A DNA stretch of 64,000 nucleotides from Paenibacillus sp. MAHUQ-63 (GCF_028765165.1 NZ_JARADB010000003.1:1188042-1252041); one strand, 5' to 3'; counted from the stretch's first letter, positions 41,950 through 51,186 are shown. Translations and numbers: made by a program. The notes: generated by a model not told the origin, from the sequence alone.

Positions 41950-42843
41950 TTATTTGTTCAAACCATCCAATAATTCAATGGCGTCTCCGTATTTTTCCTT
42001 ATAAAAATCTTTGACAGCCTGGCTCTCATAAGCTTTTTGCAGCGCTTTGACTTTAGGAGTGCCTATCAGCTTGTTATTCACTGCCACAATGCCTTTATAA
42101 GGCAGGTCTTTCCCCGTCTCCAATGCCAGAGCGTCCTGTTTCGGTTTATAACCAATCTGAACCGCGGTACCGGCAAACAGGAAGCCTACATCTACGTCGT
42201 CTAGCGTCCTCTGCAGCATCAATTGATCGACTTCCTTAAATTTATACTTATGGGGATTATCCGTAATATCTTTAAGCGTCGCATGAATGACATCCACGCC
42301 GTCTTTCAATTTCAAGAGCCCCAGATCGCGAAGCATGAATAGCGCACGTCCGTTGTTGGCAGGATCGACGGGAATACCGATAAGGGCGCCGTCTGGAACC
42401 TCTTTGAAAGACTTGTATTTCTTCGAGTACAAGCCTGAAGGGGTGAAGGTTGTGTAAAAAGCTCTCGAGACGTTCTTGAGACCTTGGTCTTTCACGAATT
42501 GATCAAAATACGCCTCATGCTGGAACGAATTCGTATCGGCTTGGCCGTCGTTAACAATTTTATTAGGTTGAATAATGTCATTCACGATAACGTGGTCAAG
42601 CGTATAGCCGTCCTTCGCTAATTCGGCTTTTAAAATTTTGACAATCTCGCCGTTGAACCCGGCATCACTCATGACATGGTGAATCACTTTATCCTCTGGA
42701 TTCGCTGTTGCAGCAGCTTTCGAGCCTGCATCAGGCTGAGCCGCAGTGTTCGTGCCGGCCGTGTCCGTCTTCGAGCAAGCTGCAAGAAGGAACGTGAGGG
42801 CAAGGATAACGAACATTGTGGTGAGTAGGCTTAGTTTTTTCAT
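41950..42843 (-). CDS. metQ: Methionine-type substrate-binding lipoprotein, MetQ/NlpA family
   Basis: The 297-residue protein has a lipoprotein signal ending FLLAAC (Cys23) and the NlpA pattern: QPNKIVNDGQADTNSFQHEA, then GALIGIPVDPANNGRALFML and VQIGYKPKQDAL. It captures the substrate for MetN and MetI. The adjacent oxidative genes suggest an organosulfur ligand. No S-box or T-box leader is visible in the 49 nt upstream. Confidence 0.88.
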   Translation of the reverse strand: MKKLSLLTTMFVILALTFLLAACSKTDTAGTNTAAQPDAGSKAAATANPEDKVIHHVMSDAGFNGEIVKILKAELAKDGYTLDHVIVNDIIQPNKIVNDGQADTNSFQHEAYFDQFVKDQGLKNVSRAFYTTFTPSGLYSKKYKSFKEVPDGALIGIPVDPANNGRALFMLRDLGLLKLKDGVDVIHATLKDITDNPHKYKFKEVDQLMLQRTLDDVDVGFLFAGTAVQIGYKPKQDALALETGKDLPYKGIVAVNNKLIGTPKVKALQKAYESQAVKDFYKEKYGDAIELLDGLNK

Positions 42844-42892
42844 CTTGTTTTTACCACTCCTTTGATCTGAAATTTGTATGTTGAAAAAGAGA

Positions 42893-44176
42893 CTAGGACT
42901 GCGGCATCAGCCGAACGTCGTTGTCCACAGTTGTCTGGTCGGTGCTCAAGGGTACACCTATTCCGGTTTGCCATGCGAATGGCGGGCGCGTCCCGTTAAC
43001 AGCGTAATCGCCGACAATTCGTTCTTTATAAATCAAGGGATTATGTGAAGCGATCGTCCGGGCGTTCCGCCAATAACGATCAAGCCCCTTCGATCGAGCT
43101 GTGGCCGAGGCGCCAAGCGCATCGAAAATGGCTGCCGTGGCCTCAAGTGTCAGCTTCGCGACGACCGTCTGCGCTTGAGCCACTTCCACCTCCGCTTCGA
43201 CGTTCGCATGATCGGCGTACCCGGTATCATCCAACGACTGAGCATCGCATGCTCGCTGCACGGCCTCAGCCGCCTTCAGTACGATCGCGCCAACAGCGTA
43301 CGCCTGACTGTGCACGCGCCCCGCAACTTGCAGCACCTGTGGATCATCGCCTGCCCTGGCCGCTGATGCGTGCGAATATGTTCTCCGCCGTTCGGCGACC
43401 GCTGCCGCAACATCCCTTGCCGCCGCCCTCGCTATGCCTGCCAGTGTGGAAAGATGAACCATTTGAGCGAATGCCGTGCCATACTTCGTATATGTTTCTC
43501 GGGGAAATACATCCTCTCTCTCGACCGGTGTATCCACGAACCTCGTCGTGCCGCTGCCGGTCAGCGTTTGTCCGAAGCCTGCCCAATCATCGACGATGTC
43601 GACCCCTTCTGCGGCAGCCGGCACCATAGCCGACACAATGTCGTCTTCATCAAACGTCGCACTAACGACGATCCAATCGGCATAAAGTGTTCCTGTTGAA
43701 TAAAATTTGGTTCCATTCAAAAGCAAGCGATCCTCTGTCTCGGATAAGGTGGTTGCGTAGCTACCCACCTTGTTATCTCCGATCTCTGTTAGAGCATTCC
43801 CAACGATCGCGCCGTTCGCGATGCGTCTTAACCATCGCTGCCTTCGTTCTCCATCCGGCAAGTGCAATATCCTTTCCACGAACCCGAAATGAATCCGCAG
43901 AGCTTGCGTCAAATTGGAATCCGCTTCTGACAATTCAATCAACAGACTAAACAATTCCGGAAGCGTAGCACCGAACCCGCCTTCCTCCTGCGATAAACGG
44001 AGTGCCCCGAATCCACACTCCCTTAGCCACCCAATTTCTTCGAACAGAAGTTTACGGTCCAGCTCCCGATGAACAGCCCCTTCGCGAATTCGTTGAAAGG
44101 CTGGCCGGAAATGCTGAGCCAGACTCGTGTAGTTACCCGATGGGCCGCTTCCCCACAATCCTTCCGTAATTCCCAT
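42893..44176 (-). CDS. DszC/SfnB-like flavin monooxygenase (acyl-CoA dehydrogenase fold)
   Basis: The 427-residue protein has the acyl-CoA dehydrogenase fold with FGALRLSQEEGGFGA, VGNALTEIGDNKVG and LLNGTKFYSTGTLYADWIVV, and a DRYWRNARTIASHNPLIYK end typical of DszC and SfnB. Such proteins use FMNH2 to oxygenate sulfides or sulfones rather than oxidise acyl-CoA. The ATG at 44176 follows AAGGAGGAG; the frame also opens 15 codons upstream. It lies between ssuD and metQ in one transcript. Confidence 0.85.
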   Translation of the reverse strand: MGITEGLWGSGPSGNYTSLAQHFRPAFQRIREGAVHRELDRKLLFEEIGWLRECGFGALRLSQEEGGFGATLPELFSLLIELSEADSNLTQALRIHFGFVERILHLPDGERRQRWLRRIANGAIVGNALTEIGDNKVGSYATTLSETEDRLLLNGTKFYSTGTLYADWIVVSATFDEDDIVSAMVPAAAEGVDIVDDWAGFGQTLTGSGTTRFVDTPVEREDVFPRETYTKYGTAFAQMVHLSTLAGIARAAARDVAAAVAERRRTYSHASAARAGDDPQVLQVAGRVHSQAYAVGAIVLKAAEAVQRACDAQSLDDTGYADHANVEAEVEVAQAQTVVAKLTLEATAAIFDALGASATARSKGLDRYWRNARTIASHNPLIYKERIVGDYAVNGTRPPFAWQTGIGVPLSTDQTTVDNDVRLMPQS

Positions 44177-44217
44177 ACTGCTCCTCCTTATTCCTGATCT
44201 TTGCGGTACTACAGCAT

Positions 44218-45381
44218 TCAAGAGGATGCGACTGACCGGTTCTCCTCATTAGGCAAAATATCATTTGCCACCATCTCGCCGAATGGACTTACGAACGCAT
44301 ACTTTTCTTTCGGTGCTTCTCTCTTACTAAGCGGAAGCTTCGGAAATAACAGTTCTTCGACCCGGAAGGCTTCTTCCAAGTGAGGATATCCGGACATAAT
44401 AAACGTTTCAATGCCCAGCTCGCGATACTCCAACATGCGCTCGGCAATGGTATCCGGATCTCCGACCAATGCCGTTCCTGCTCCCCCTCTGACGAGGCCG
44501 ACACCCGCCCAGAGATTAGGGCTGATTTCCAGCTTACTGCGATCTCCTCCATGCAGCTCTGACATCCGCCGTTGTCCGACGGAATCCATTTTTGCGAAAG
44601 CTGCTTGCGCTTTGGCAATTGTTGAGTCATCCAAGTTGGAAATTAAACGGTTTGCGGCAGCCCAAGCTTCTGCTTCCGTTTCCCGGACAATGACATGAAG
44701 CCTTATCCCGAAGCGAACTTTCCTTCCTTGCTTCGCAGCGAGCTCTCGAACGGCTTCCACTTTCTCTTTAACTTGTGGGGGAGTCTCTCCCCATGTTAGA
44801 TAGACATCAACATGATCTGCAGCGATTTGTTGCGCAATCGGCGATGAGCCTCCAAAATATAACGGCGGATACGGCGCTTGAATGGGCGGATATAAAATTT
44901 TCGCCTGCTCCACCGTGATATGATCCCCATCGAAATTAACTTGTTGTCCCTGCATAAGCTGTCTCCAGATCGTCAGATATTCATCGGTAAGCTCATAGCG
45001 TGTATCATGATCCAGCAAAAGCCCATCGCCTCTTGCTTCAGAGGTATCTCCGCCGGAGACGATATTAATAAGCAGTCTTCCTTGGGAAAGCCTGTCGAAA
45101 GTGGCCGCCATCCTGGCCGATAGCGTCGGTGACATAAGTCCTGGCCGCAGGGCTACGAGAAACTTTAACCGCTTAGTAGCTGGGATTAGCGCGGAAGCTG
45201 TTACCCAAGCATCCTCGCATGATCTTCCGGTTGGCAGCAAAACGCCGCTGAATCCAAGCGTATCAGCTGCCTTGGCAATCTGGGTGGCATAATCCAAATC
45301 CACCTCTCTTGCTCCCTCGCCTGTTCCCAAATAGCGTCCATCGCCATGTGTCGGTATAAACCAAAAAACTTCCATTTTCAT
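44218..45381 (-). CDS. ssuD: Alkanesulfonate monooxygenase, SsuD type
   Basis: The 387-residue protein has [31 protein letters not shown] and [17 protein letters not shown], all close to SsuD, which releases sulfite from alkanesulfonates using FMNH2 and oxygen and leaves an aldehyde. The aldo/keto reductase at the operon's end could take that aldehyde. Start: three ATG codons lie within 12 nt; the second (45381) is best placed behind AAAGGA. It is the first gene after an intrinsic terminator at 45407-45440, so an internal promoter or read-through is needed. Confidence 0.88.
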   Translation of the reverse strand: MKMEVFWFIPTHGDGRYLGTGEGAREVDLDYATQIAKAADTLGFSGVLLPTGRSCEDAWVTASALIPATKRLKFLVALRPGLMSPTLSARMAATFDRLSQGRLLINIVSGGDTSEARGDGLLLDHDTRYELTDEYLTIWRQLMQGQQVNFDGDHITVEQAKILYPPIQAPYPPLYFGGSSPIAQQIAADHVDVYLTWGETPPQVKEKVEAVRELAAKQGRKVRFGIRLHVIVRETEAEAWAAANRLISNLDDSTIAKAQAAFAKMDSVGQRRMSELHGGDRSKLEISPNLWAGVGLVRGGAGTALVGDPDTIAERMLEYRELGIETFIMSGYPHLEEAFRVEELLFPKLPLSKREAPKEKYAFVSPFGEMVANDILPNEENRSVASS

Positions 45382-45406
45382 TTCCATCCTTTCTTATAAA
45401 TAAAAA

Positions 45407-45440
45407 GGAGACCGATAGCCACATTGGGCAAAAGGTCTCC
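45407..45440 (-). terminator. Intrinsic terminator between the HpaB-like gene and ssuD
   Basis: On the minus strand GGAGACC pairs with GGTCTCC across 20 nt and is followed by TTTTTATTT. It lies 25 nt ahead of the ssuD start, so it ends the HpaB transcript or acts as an attenuator for the downstream operon. Confidence 0.75.
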
Positions 45441-45468
45441 GGTTGTCCGGCTGACAGTTAGGCATACA

Positions 45469-46926
45469 CTAACTTCCGTTTACAGCTCCCCGCTTGGCGG
45501 AATCTTTAATCAGCTGCCAAATTGGAGCGGTCAAACTTTCTTTATCGTGCGTCAAATACTGGTTGGCAAATCCCCGCACAGGGTCGCCGGCATAAAATCT
45601 CTCATACAGCTCGTGTCTGGATCCAAGCGGGCTTCCCACCAGATCCCATGCAAGTTTGAACAATTGAACCTTTTTCTCGGCGCTGACTGTGGCTCCCTCG
45701 AAATATTCGCTCATTAGCTCAGAAATTGTGCCATAGAAATCTTCGATACTGGAGGGGACTTGAACAAATCCTCCACCACCAATCTGCTGTAAAATTTCAA
45801 CAGCACGCGGATAGAACCTTGTTCCAATATTTCTGGCTGTGTTTATGTAGGATAACTCCGGAATCAACACACCGTTCTCATCAAATTTGGCTTGCGTTTC
45901 AGAGGCAATGACAAGCGCTTTGATCGTATCGATTTGCGTTAATAATTCGCCTAGCTTTTCTTGAATGTGGAGAAATCCGCCTACACCAATCGCTTCTGCA
46001 ACAGCAAACGTGACACCCGTTATAAATTCAAGCTTCGCAATATAACGCACGACATTTTGATGAAAAGCCAGTGCGTTTGCCGTTGTGTTCGCCCTTAACG
46101 CCATCACTTTTTCGGCGTCGCCGAACATGAGTACACGTTCCCACGGAATCAAGACATCGTCGAAGAACAAAACGGCATCCATCTCGTCATATCTGGCGCT
46201 AAGCGGATAATCATGTGCTTTATCGCTTGCATACGACTGCCGGCAAACGATATGAAGACCTGCAGAATTCGCTGGCACAATGAGGACATGGGCATGCTCG
46301 CGATGAGCTTGTTCTAATTTGAGGAAAGAGAAAATAACGAAGTCATGCGTATACGGAGCACCAGTCGCAATCATCTTGGCTCCTCTGACGACAATGCCCT
46401 CGCTAGTCTCCTTAACCACATGCAGGAAACGCGATGCGATTCGGCTATCGTCTAATCCGCTCGATCTGTCGATTTGCGGATCAATAATGGCTGTCGTCAA
46501 AAACAGATCGTTGTCCCTGGCCGATTCATAGTATGCTGTAATTTTTTGCGCAAATCCAGGCTCCAACCGATCCAGTTCGTTGCGCGCAGCATACCAGCCG
46601 GTTATGAATGAACGGGCATAATCAGAGAGCCTGCTCATCATACCGTTGCATGCTTTGGACCAAAAGGCGAAGGATTGACTTCTCCGCGCGAGCTGATCAG
46701 GCGTATAGGGAACAAGAAAGGAACTGTGAACGTAAGCTTCCCTCCCCTTGATCCGATAACCAACCTGATCTCGAAGCTCTGGATCGTCAAGCGAATCAAA
46801 AAGACTGCGTATCGTCAGTAATGTTCCGCGAAAAGCCGGGTGCGTTTCGAGCTGGGTGACTTTACTGCCATTTAGCCATACCGTTCGACCATCTTGTAAA
46901 CTTTTAATAAATCTTTCGCCTCTCAC
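45469..46926 (-). CDS. 4-hydroxyphenylacetate 3-monooxygenase-like flavoprotein (HpaB family)
   Basis: The 485-residue protein starts GERFIKSLQDGRTVWLNG and has YYESARDNDLFLTTAIIDPQ, VVRGAKMIATGAPYTHDFVI and VLIPWERVLMFGD, all typical of the FADH2-using HpaB group that hydroxylates phenols. A GTG start is chosen at 46926 because GTAGGAG stands 7 nt before it; the frame opens 10 codons earlier at a TTG. It would need a partner flavin reductase, which is not in the window. Its substrate here is open. Confidence 0.85.
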   Translation of the reverse strand: MRGERFIKSLQDGRTVWLNGSKVTQLETHPAFRGTLLTIRSLFDSLDDPELRDQVGYRIKGREAYVHSSFLVPYTPDQLARRSQSFAFWSKACNGMMSRLSDYARSFITGWYAARNELDRLEPGFAQKITAYYESARDNDLFLTTAIIDPQIDRSSGLDDSRIASRFLHVVKETSEGIVVRGAKMIATGAPYTHDFVIFSFLKLEQAHREHAHVLIVPANSAGLHIVCRQSYASDKAHDYPLSARYDEMDAVLFFDDVLIPWERVLMFGDAEKVMALRANTTANALAFHQNVVRYIAKLEFITGVTFAVAEAIGVGGFLHIQEKLGELLTQIDTIKALVIASETQAKFDENGVLIPELSYINTARNIGTRFYPRAVEILQQIGGGGFVQVPSSIEDFYGTISELMSEYFEGATVSAEKKVQLFKLAWDLVGSPLGSRHELYERFYAGDPVRGFANQYLTHDKESLTAPIWQLIKDSAKRGAVNGS

Positions 46927-46978
46927 GTGCTCACTCCTACCTTCGCTGAATTTCAATAATTCCGATGAATTAACTCAG

Positions 46979-47007
46979 GTATTAGTTTTATCTTATCCAT
47001 TGAGCAA
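46979..47007 (-). promoter_or_regulatory. Probable promoter of the HpaB gene and organosulfur operon
   Basis: On the minus strand TTGCTC (47007-47002) and TAATAC (46984-46979) are 17 bp apart, about 50 nt ahead of the chosen GTG. The match to sigma-A is fair. Confidence 0.45.
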
Positions 47008-47101
47008 AGCAAGGTCAACAAACAAAAACAAGTAGAATGAAGCTTTTCGGACAAATTAGATATGATTGACCAGTTATTTCAGCAAAACAAACAGAATTCA
47101 T

Positions 47102-47713
47102 TCAATTGCACACCTTTAAGCTCATCGCTTGATAAAAACCCATTGAAGCTATTCTGCTTAATTGAATGGCCATATAATTAGGAGAATAAATCATCCCTTG
47201 TTTAAACCAGCTCAGGACAATCCCTACGATCCAAGTGGCCATGCTTCCCAATAAAATATCCAATGGAATAGGCTGCTTCTGATCCATTCGATTGCTGTCG
47301 ATCCGCTGACCTATCGTATGCTGGACCGCTTCAATCATACGGTCGCCAAAGCACGAATCGGGCAAATGAAATAACAGTACGCGATACATGTGTGCATTCA
47401 CGGACATGTGCTCGAATAGCAGCAGGAAGTAGGGGTCGGGAACTTCGTGATGCGGCATATAGCCCAATATTTGCGATTTATTGCTTTCGTACAAATCTGA
47501 AATTTCGGCAAGCTCATCTTTCATGATTTGTTCTAGAAGATCGTACTTGTCTTGATAATGGGTATAAAAGGTGGATCGGCTAATATCCGCAGCATCTGTA
47601 ATATCCCTCACGACAATGGTCCCGAACGCCTTCCTCTCACAAAGCGACAAGAATGCGCTGGTAATATGTTGTCTTGTCTTATAAATACGTCTATCTGATC
47701 GTATAACATTCAT
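47102..47713 (-). CDS. TetR/AcrR family transcriptional regulator
   Basis: The 203-residue protein has a TetR helix-turn-helix (TIVVRDITDAADISRSTFYT, followed by HYQDKYDLLEQIM) and a helical effector domain. The frame is open far upstream, but AAGGGGGAG and the family's usual layout point to the ATG at 47713. A 20-bp perfect palindrome lies 44 nt upstream of the start. It stands between the HpaB gene and the third DszA-like gene on the same strand and is the likely local regulator of one or both. Confidence 0.85.
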   Translation of the reverse strand: MNVIRSDRRIYKTRQHITSAFLSLCERKAFGTIVVRDITDAADISRSTFYTHYQDKYDLLEQIMKDELAEISDLYESNKSQILGYMPHHEVPDPYFLLLFEHMSVNAHMYRVLLFHLPDSCFGDRMIEAVQHTIGQRIDSNRMDQKQPIPLDILLGSMATWIVGIVLSWFKQGMIYSPNYMAIQLSRIASMGFYQAMSLKVCN

Positions 47714-47756
47714 GCACATCTCCCCCTTACACAGAATACTTGACATTTTGGCTAAT

Positions 47757-47776
47757 AATGTCCGATATCGGACATT
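47757..47776. promoter_or_regulatory. TetR operator (perfect 20-bp palindrome)
   Basis: AATGTCCGATATCGGACATT is fully self-complementary and lies directly upstream of the TetR gene, fitting autoregulation. I found no second copy elsewhere in the window. Confidence 0.75.
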
Positions 47777-47942
47777 TACTGGAATTATGTTCCTTGTCTT
47801 GAATTTGTTATATGTTATCATAAAGGACAATTCATAGTTAATCAATTGGAATTATAAAATTTAGCAAGGTTATCTTTCCGTTGTCAAAGATAACAGCTGC
47901 CATCGTCAAAACTTATCCAATCCATGTGGGTATAAATCAAAA

Positions 47943-47961
47943 AGCACCCAACTAGGGTGCT
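47943..47961 (-). terminator. Terminator of the DszA-like gene at 47967
   Basis: On the minus strand AGCACCCTAGTTGGGTGCT forms a stem followed by TTTTTGATTT. It begins 6 nt past the stop codon. Confidence 0.8.
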
Positions 47962-47966
47962 TTCGT

Positions 47967-49331
47967 TCATGCGCTATACCATTCCGTTTCTATCGTTGAA
48001 TGCGGTCCCTTGGCAAACCGATTATTAGGATAAGGAAGCTCGTAGTGATCGCGAAGGGTGGTTCCCCTGTACTCCGTTCGGAACAGTCCTCTGCGCTGGA
48101 GTTCAGGAACAACTAGATCCAGGAATTCCTCTAGTCCTCCGGCCATCAGCTGCGGCATAATATTGAAGCCGTCAGCAGCCCCGTTCTGAAACCAATGCTC
48201 TATGATATCGGCAATTTGCTGTGGTGTACCGGCTATCGTCTGGTGACCGCGACCTCCGGCCAGACGCTGCAGTAACTGACGAAGTGTCAGATTCTCACGA
48301 TGTGCCATCTCGACAATCAAATTCGCGCGACTCTGATGGCCTCTCACTTCTTGAACCGGCAATTGCGGCACCGGGCAGTCTAGTGGATAACCGGTCAGAT
48401 CAAAGCCGACCCGATTGGATAGCATCATTAAGCTGTAGGCAGGATTGGAAAGCTCCACGAGCTTCGCTTCCTTCTCTCTGGCTTCATCTTCCGTGCGTCC
48501 GATAATTGGGCAAATTCCCGGCAAGATGACAATGTGCTCCGGTAAACGCTTCAATTGAACCGCCCGTTGTTTCATATCTCTATAGAAGGACTCCGCTTCT
48601 TCGAAGGTTTGCTGAGCCGTGAATATCGCTTCCGCATATTCCGAAGCGAACTGTCTGCCATTCTGCGAAGAACCAGCTTGAACAAGCAGCGGTCGCCCCT
48701 GAGGTCCACGGGATATGTTGAGCGGCCCCTTCACGGAGAAATGTTCGCCTTTATGATTAAGCTCATGAACCTTGGAGCTATCCGCATATATACCGGTTTC
48801 CTTGTCTCTGATAAGGGCATCGTCTTCCCAACTATCCCATAATAGGGTTGCTACGTCCAGAAACTCCCGTGCCCGATCATAGCGCGCAGCGTGTTCCGGG
48901 ATTTGCTCATAGTTGAAATTTTGCGCTTCCGCATCTGTTCCTGACGTAATGATGTTCCATCCGGCGCGGCCACGGCTGAGATGGTCGAGTGAAGCAAATC
49001 TTCGAGCCAGATTGAACGGCTCATTGAAGCTCGTGGACACAGTCGCTATCAGACCGATTCGCTTGGTGACCACAGCAAGTGCGGAGAGGAGCGTCAGCGG
49101 TTCGTATCCGCCGATTGCCCCGTATCGGACGGCATTCGGACTGGTCGCTACGCGATCCGCAAAGAACAGTGAATCAAGCTTTGCTGCCTCCGCTTTAGCA
49201 GCTAAGCGTTGGTAAAAAGTGAAATCAAGCAACTGATCTAGATTCGTCTCCGGGTGTCTCCATGCTGCTTCGTGGTGCCCCATCGGGGAAACGAACAAAT
49301 TTAAATGAAGTTGACGATGTGCATTGCTCAT
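47967..49331 (-). CDS. Flavin-dependent monooxygenase, NtaA/SnaA/DszA family
   Basis: The 454-residue protein is a third member of this group but more distant from the other two (HEAAWRHPETNLDQLLDFTF, LDHLSRGRAGWNIITSGTDA, VQAGSSQNGRQFASEYAEAI). Its usual partners are FMN reductases; substrates include sulfones, nitrilotriacetate and long-chain compounds. GGGGAGG precedes the ATG. It is a single-gene unit with its own terminator, upstream of the TetR gene, and has a long hairpin in its leader. Confidence 0.85.
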   Translation of the reverse strand: MSNAHRQLHLNLFVSPMGHHEAAWRHPETNLDQLLDFTFYQRLAAKAEAAKLDSLFFADRVATSPNAVRYGAIGGYEPLTLLSALAVVTKRIGLIATVSTSFNEPFNLARRFASLDHLSRGRAGWNIITSGTDAEAQNFNYEQIPEHAARYDRAREFLDVATLLWDSWEDDALIRDKETGIYADSSKVHELNHKGEHFSVKGPLNISRGPQGRPLLVQAGSSQNGRQFASEYAEAIFTAQQTFEEAESFYRDMKQRAVQLKRLPEHIVILPGICPIIGRTEDEAREKEAKLVELSNPAYSLMMLSNRVGFDLTGYPLDCPVPQLPVQEVRGHQSRANLIVEMAHRENLTLRQLLQRLAGGRGHQTIAGTPQQIADIIEHWFQNGAADGFNIMPQLMAGGLEEFLDLVVPELQRRGLFRTEYRGTTLRDHYELPYPNNRFAKGPHSTIETEWYSA

Positions 49332-49361
49332 AGCGATACCTCCCCGTTTGTTGAAATTAGA

Positions 49362-49428
49362 AAAGGCTCCCGAAACAAGAGATATCGCACGCGAAACGAG
49401 TACGGTAAACTTGTGTTTGGGAGCCTTT
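49362..49428 (-). terminator. Long hairpin with T-rich tail between the sulfatase remnant and the DszA-like gene
   Basis: AAAGGCTCCC and GGGAGCCTTT pair across about 47 nt, and inner stretches ACAAG and CTTGT can extend the stem. On the minus strand TTTTCTAATTT follows. It may end the sulfatase transcript or regulate the monooxygenase leader. No T-box or S-box motif is seen. Confidence 0.5.
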
Positions 49429-49557
49429 GGATATCCAATTGGCCGACATCATGTATTCTCACATCTTACATGAATTATACCAATTATACAAGTGGGATTA
49501 ATATGTTTTATAGACTGTTGTTCGATCATGCCTTAGCGTTGCGGCAATTGTAGAGAA

Positions 49558-50328
49558 CTATCGACTTTCCCAACGATGCCAGTCAAAAGAGGATGACTCC
49601 AGCCGCGTCTGATAGTGCGGTGAAATGATGAATGGCTTGCCTGCCTGAGACACTAGCTTGCCGCCGTCGGTCAGCCCTAGATTTCGCTGCTCCAACACCT
49701 CGACGAGAAGTCGACGCCACACAGCTACTTCCTCCTGCCATTCAGGGTGGTCTGCCAGATCAGCGCTTTCGCTGAGATCGGTGCGCAGATCAAAGAACTG
49801 TTCCGTCCCGAGGAGCGGGAACCAGATGTATTTGAACCTTCCGTCCGTAATGTACTGCATCTCCTGCTCCTCCGAGTAACACGTCGAATGTTCACCGTGA
49901 ACGAATTCGCGCGTGTTCGCGGGCTTTCCTTGCAATAAACCTTTCATACTGATGCCGTCTACGGTGGCGGGAATAGCCAGCCCCAGCATATCGAGGATCG
50001 TCGGCATGATATCCTGGATGGCCACTGCCCTCGAGACGGTCTTCACAGGGCGTCCGTCCTGCGCAGGCGGCTTGATGATTAGCGGAATCCGTGCCGAACC
50101 TTCGTAAGCATAGGTTTTGCGCCACAGGTGATGATCTCCCAGCATATCACCTCAGATAGAAAGACGAACAGCGTGGAGTCAAATAATCGTTGCTTCTTCA
50201 AAGTGCCGAACAGCCGGCCAAGCTGGTGGTCGATAAACGTGATCGACCCGTAGTACCCTATCCGGGCTCGTCGGATCAGCTCATGGCTCTTGACGCCTCG
50301 CCAAGCATCAGGCCGCAAGAAGCCTGTC
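49558..50328 (-). pseudogene. Sulfatase, truncated at its 5' side by a repeat and frameshifted
   Basis: The 3' frame (49558-50145) reads LGDHHLWRKTYAYEGSARIP and continues to a normal sulfatase end. The 5' frame (50079 to about 50328) carries ARIGYYGSITFIDHQLGRLF and STLFVFLSE. Joined, they should read FLSDHGDMLGDHHLW, but about 4 nt are missing, which shifts the frame and removes the metal-binding Asp-His. The first half of the gene, with its CxPSR site, is absent: coding sequence is fused directly to half a repeat copy at about 50328. The protein would be inactive. Confidence 0.8.
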
Positions 50329-50378
50329 GCGGCGATCTGTCCCTTGTATTTGCACTATCGTCTCCCGATAGCTCAATC
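50329..50378 (+). repeat. Interspersed repeat, right half only, fused to the sulfatase remnant
   Basis: It starts at the hairpin apex (TCGCGGCGATCTGTCCCTTG) and ends CACTATCGTCTCCCGATAGC. The half copy at 54506 begins with the same 20 nt, so both broke at the same point. Confidence 0.8.
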
Positions 50379-50477
50379 ACACTTTTGTATAATTGTTCAT
50401 TCAATGGATACGCCCCTTTTAAAAAATATCTTTTTTACAAAACTATCTATGTTTAAAGTACAGTGTTGATTCTGGAC

Positions 50478-50517
50478 AATAAAATAACCGCATTGTCCAA
50501 AATGCGGTTATTTTATT
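50478..50517. terminator. Terminator, both directions
   Basis: AATAAAATAACCGCATT and AATGCGGTTATTTTATT form a 17-bp stem around a 5-nt loop. It begins 19 nt past the stop codon at 50536 and has T-rich arms on both strands. Confidence 0.75.
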
Positions 50518-50535
50518 GGCAGGTCTCTTAAGACT

Positions 50536-50886
50536 TTATTTATTAAGCATATTGTATTCAATCCATTTATCTATCTCGACTTTATTAAAGTATTTTTGAT
50601 TACCTATGTCGATAAAAGGAATGAACCTATATGTGTCGTAAGTGCTAATTCCTGATTTTAACTCGGTTTGACTCTTAATAAGGTAATCAAAATCTTCTAA
50701 AGAAATTCCCATGTATTGTGCTGCATCATCAGAAGTCATTAGTGCTTTTGTTTGAGTAGTGGTTTTTAGTGGTTTTTCTAAATGTTCTTGGCTTTTCAAT
50801 CCATTAGATACTACCCAACCTGATAAAATTAAGCATCCTCCGAGAATAATAATTGAAATTGGCAATAAGATATTTTCTTTTTTCAA
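50536..50886 (-). CDS. Membrane-anchored protein with excisionase-like helix-turn-helix domain
   Basis: The 116-residue protein has one hydrophobic segment (ILLPISIIILGGCLILSGWV) and then a domain of about 65 residues: MTSDDAAQYMGISLEDFDYL, a turn, RFIPFIDIGNQKYFNKVEID and KWIEYN. The second part follows the MerR/excisionase winged-helix pattern, in which SDDAAQYMGIS is the helix-turn-helix and NQKYFNKVEIDKWI the wing and last helix. A tethered excisionase-like domain is unusual; it may bind protein rather than DNA. No phage or integrase gene is next to it. Confidence 0.55.
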   Translation of the reverse strand: MKKENILLPISIIILGGCLILSGWVVSNGLKSQEHLEKPLKTTTQTKALMTSDDAAQYMGISLEDFDYLIKSQTELKSGISTYDTYRFIPFIDIGNQKYFNKVEIDKWIEYNMLNK

Positions 50887-51186
50887 GTTTTCCCTCCAAA
50901 ATTCAAGACATTAGTAAGAATAGGACGATTGCAAAAGCTTTCTATTCGTGTTGCTCGTTGATTGAAAATTATTGTACCATATATTGGAACTAAACTCCCT
51001 CTATAGAGAAACGCTTTGCTCTCAAATACTCTCGTTTTCTCAGCTTTTGACCTTTAAATACTTTTTAGCAGACAACATTCAATGGTATGAAGTTGTAGAG
51101 GAAGAAATTTATGGATATGCTGAAGGGCAAAAGACTCTCTGCCTAAACCATCTGTTGTAAAAAACGGATGGTATGGTAATGTATGG
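50887..51186. other. Intergenic stretch without a clear gene
   Basis: A plus-strand frame here ends EEEIYGYAEGQKTLCLNHLL, which looks protein-like and may be the tail of a lost gene, but it has no start signal. Nothing else is recognisable. Confidence 0.3.

Noticed and set aside
42844-42892. S-box or T-box riboswitch for the MetNIQ genes
   Set aside because: The gap before metQ is only 49 nt and shows no conserved riboswitch elements; the operon starts further upstream.
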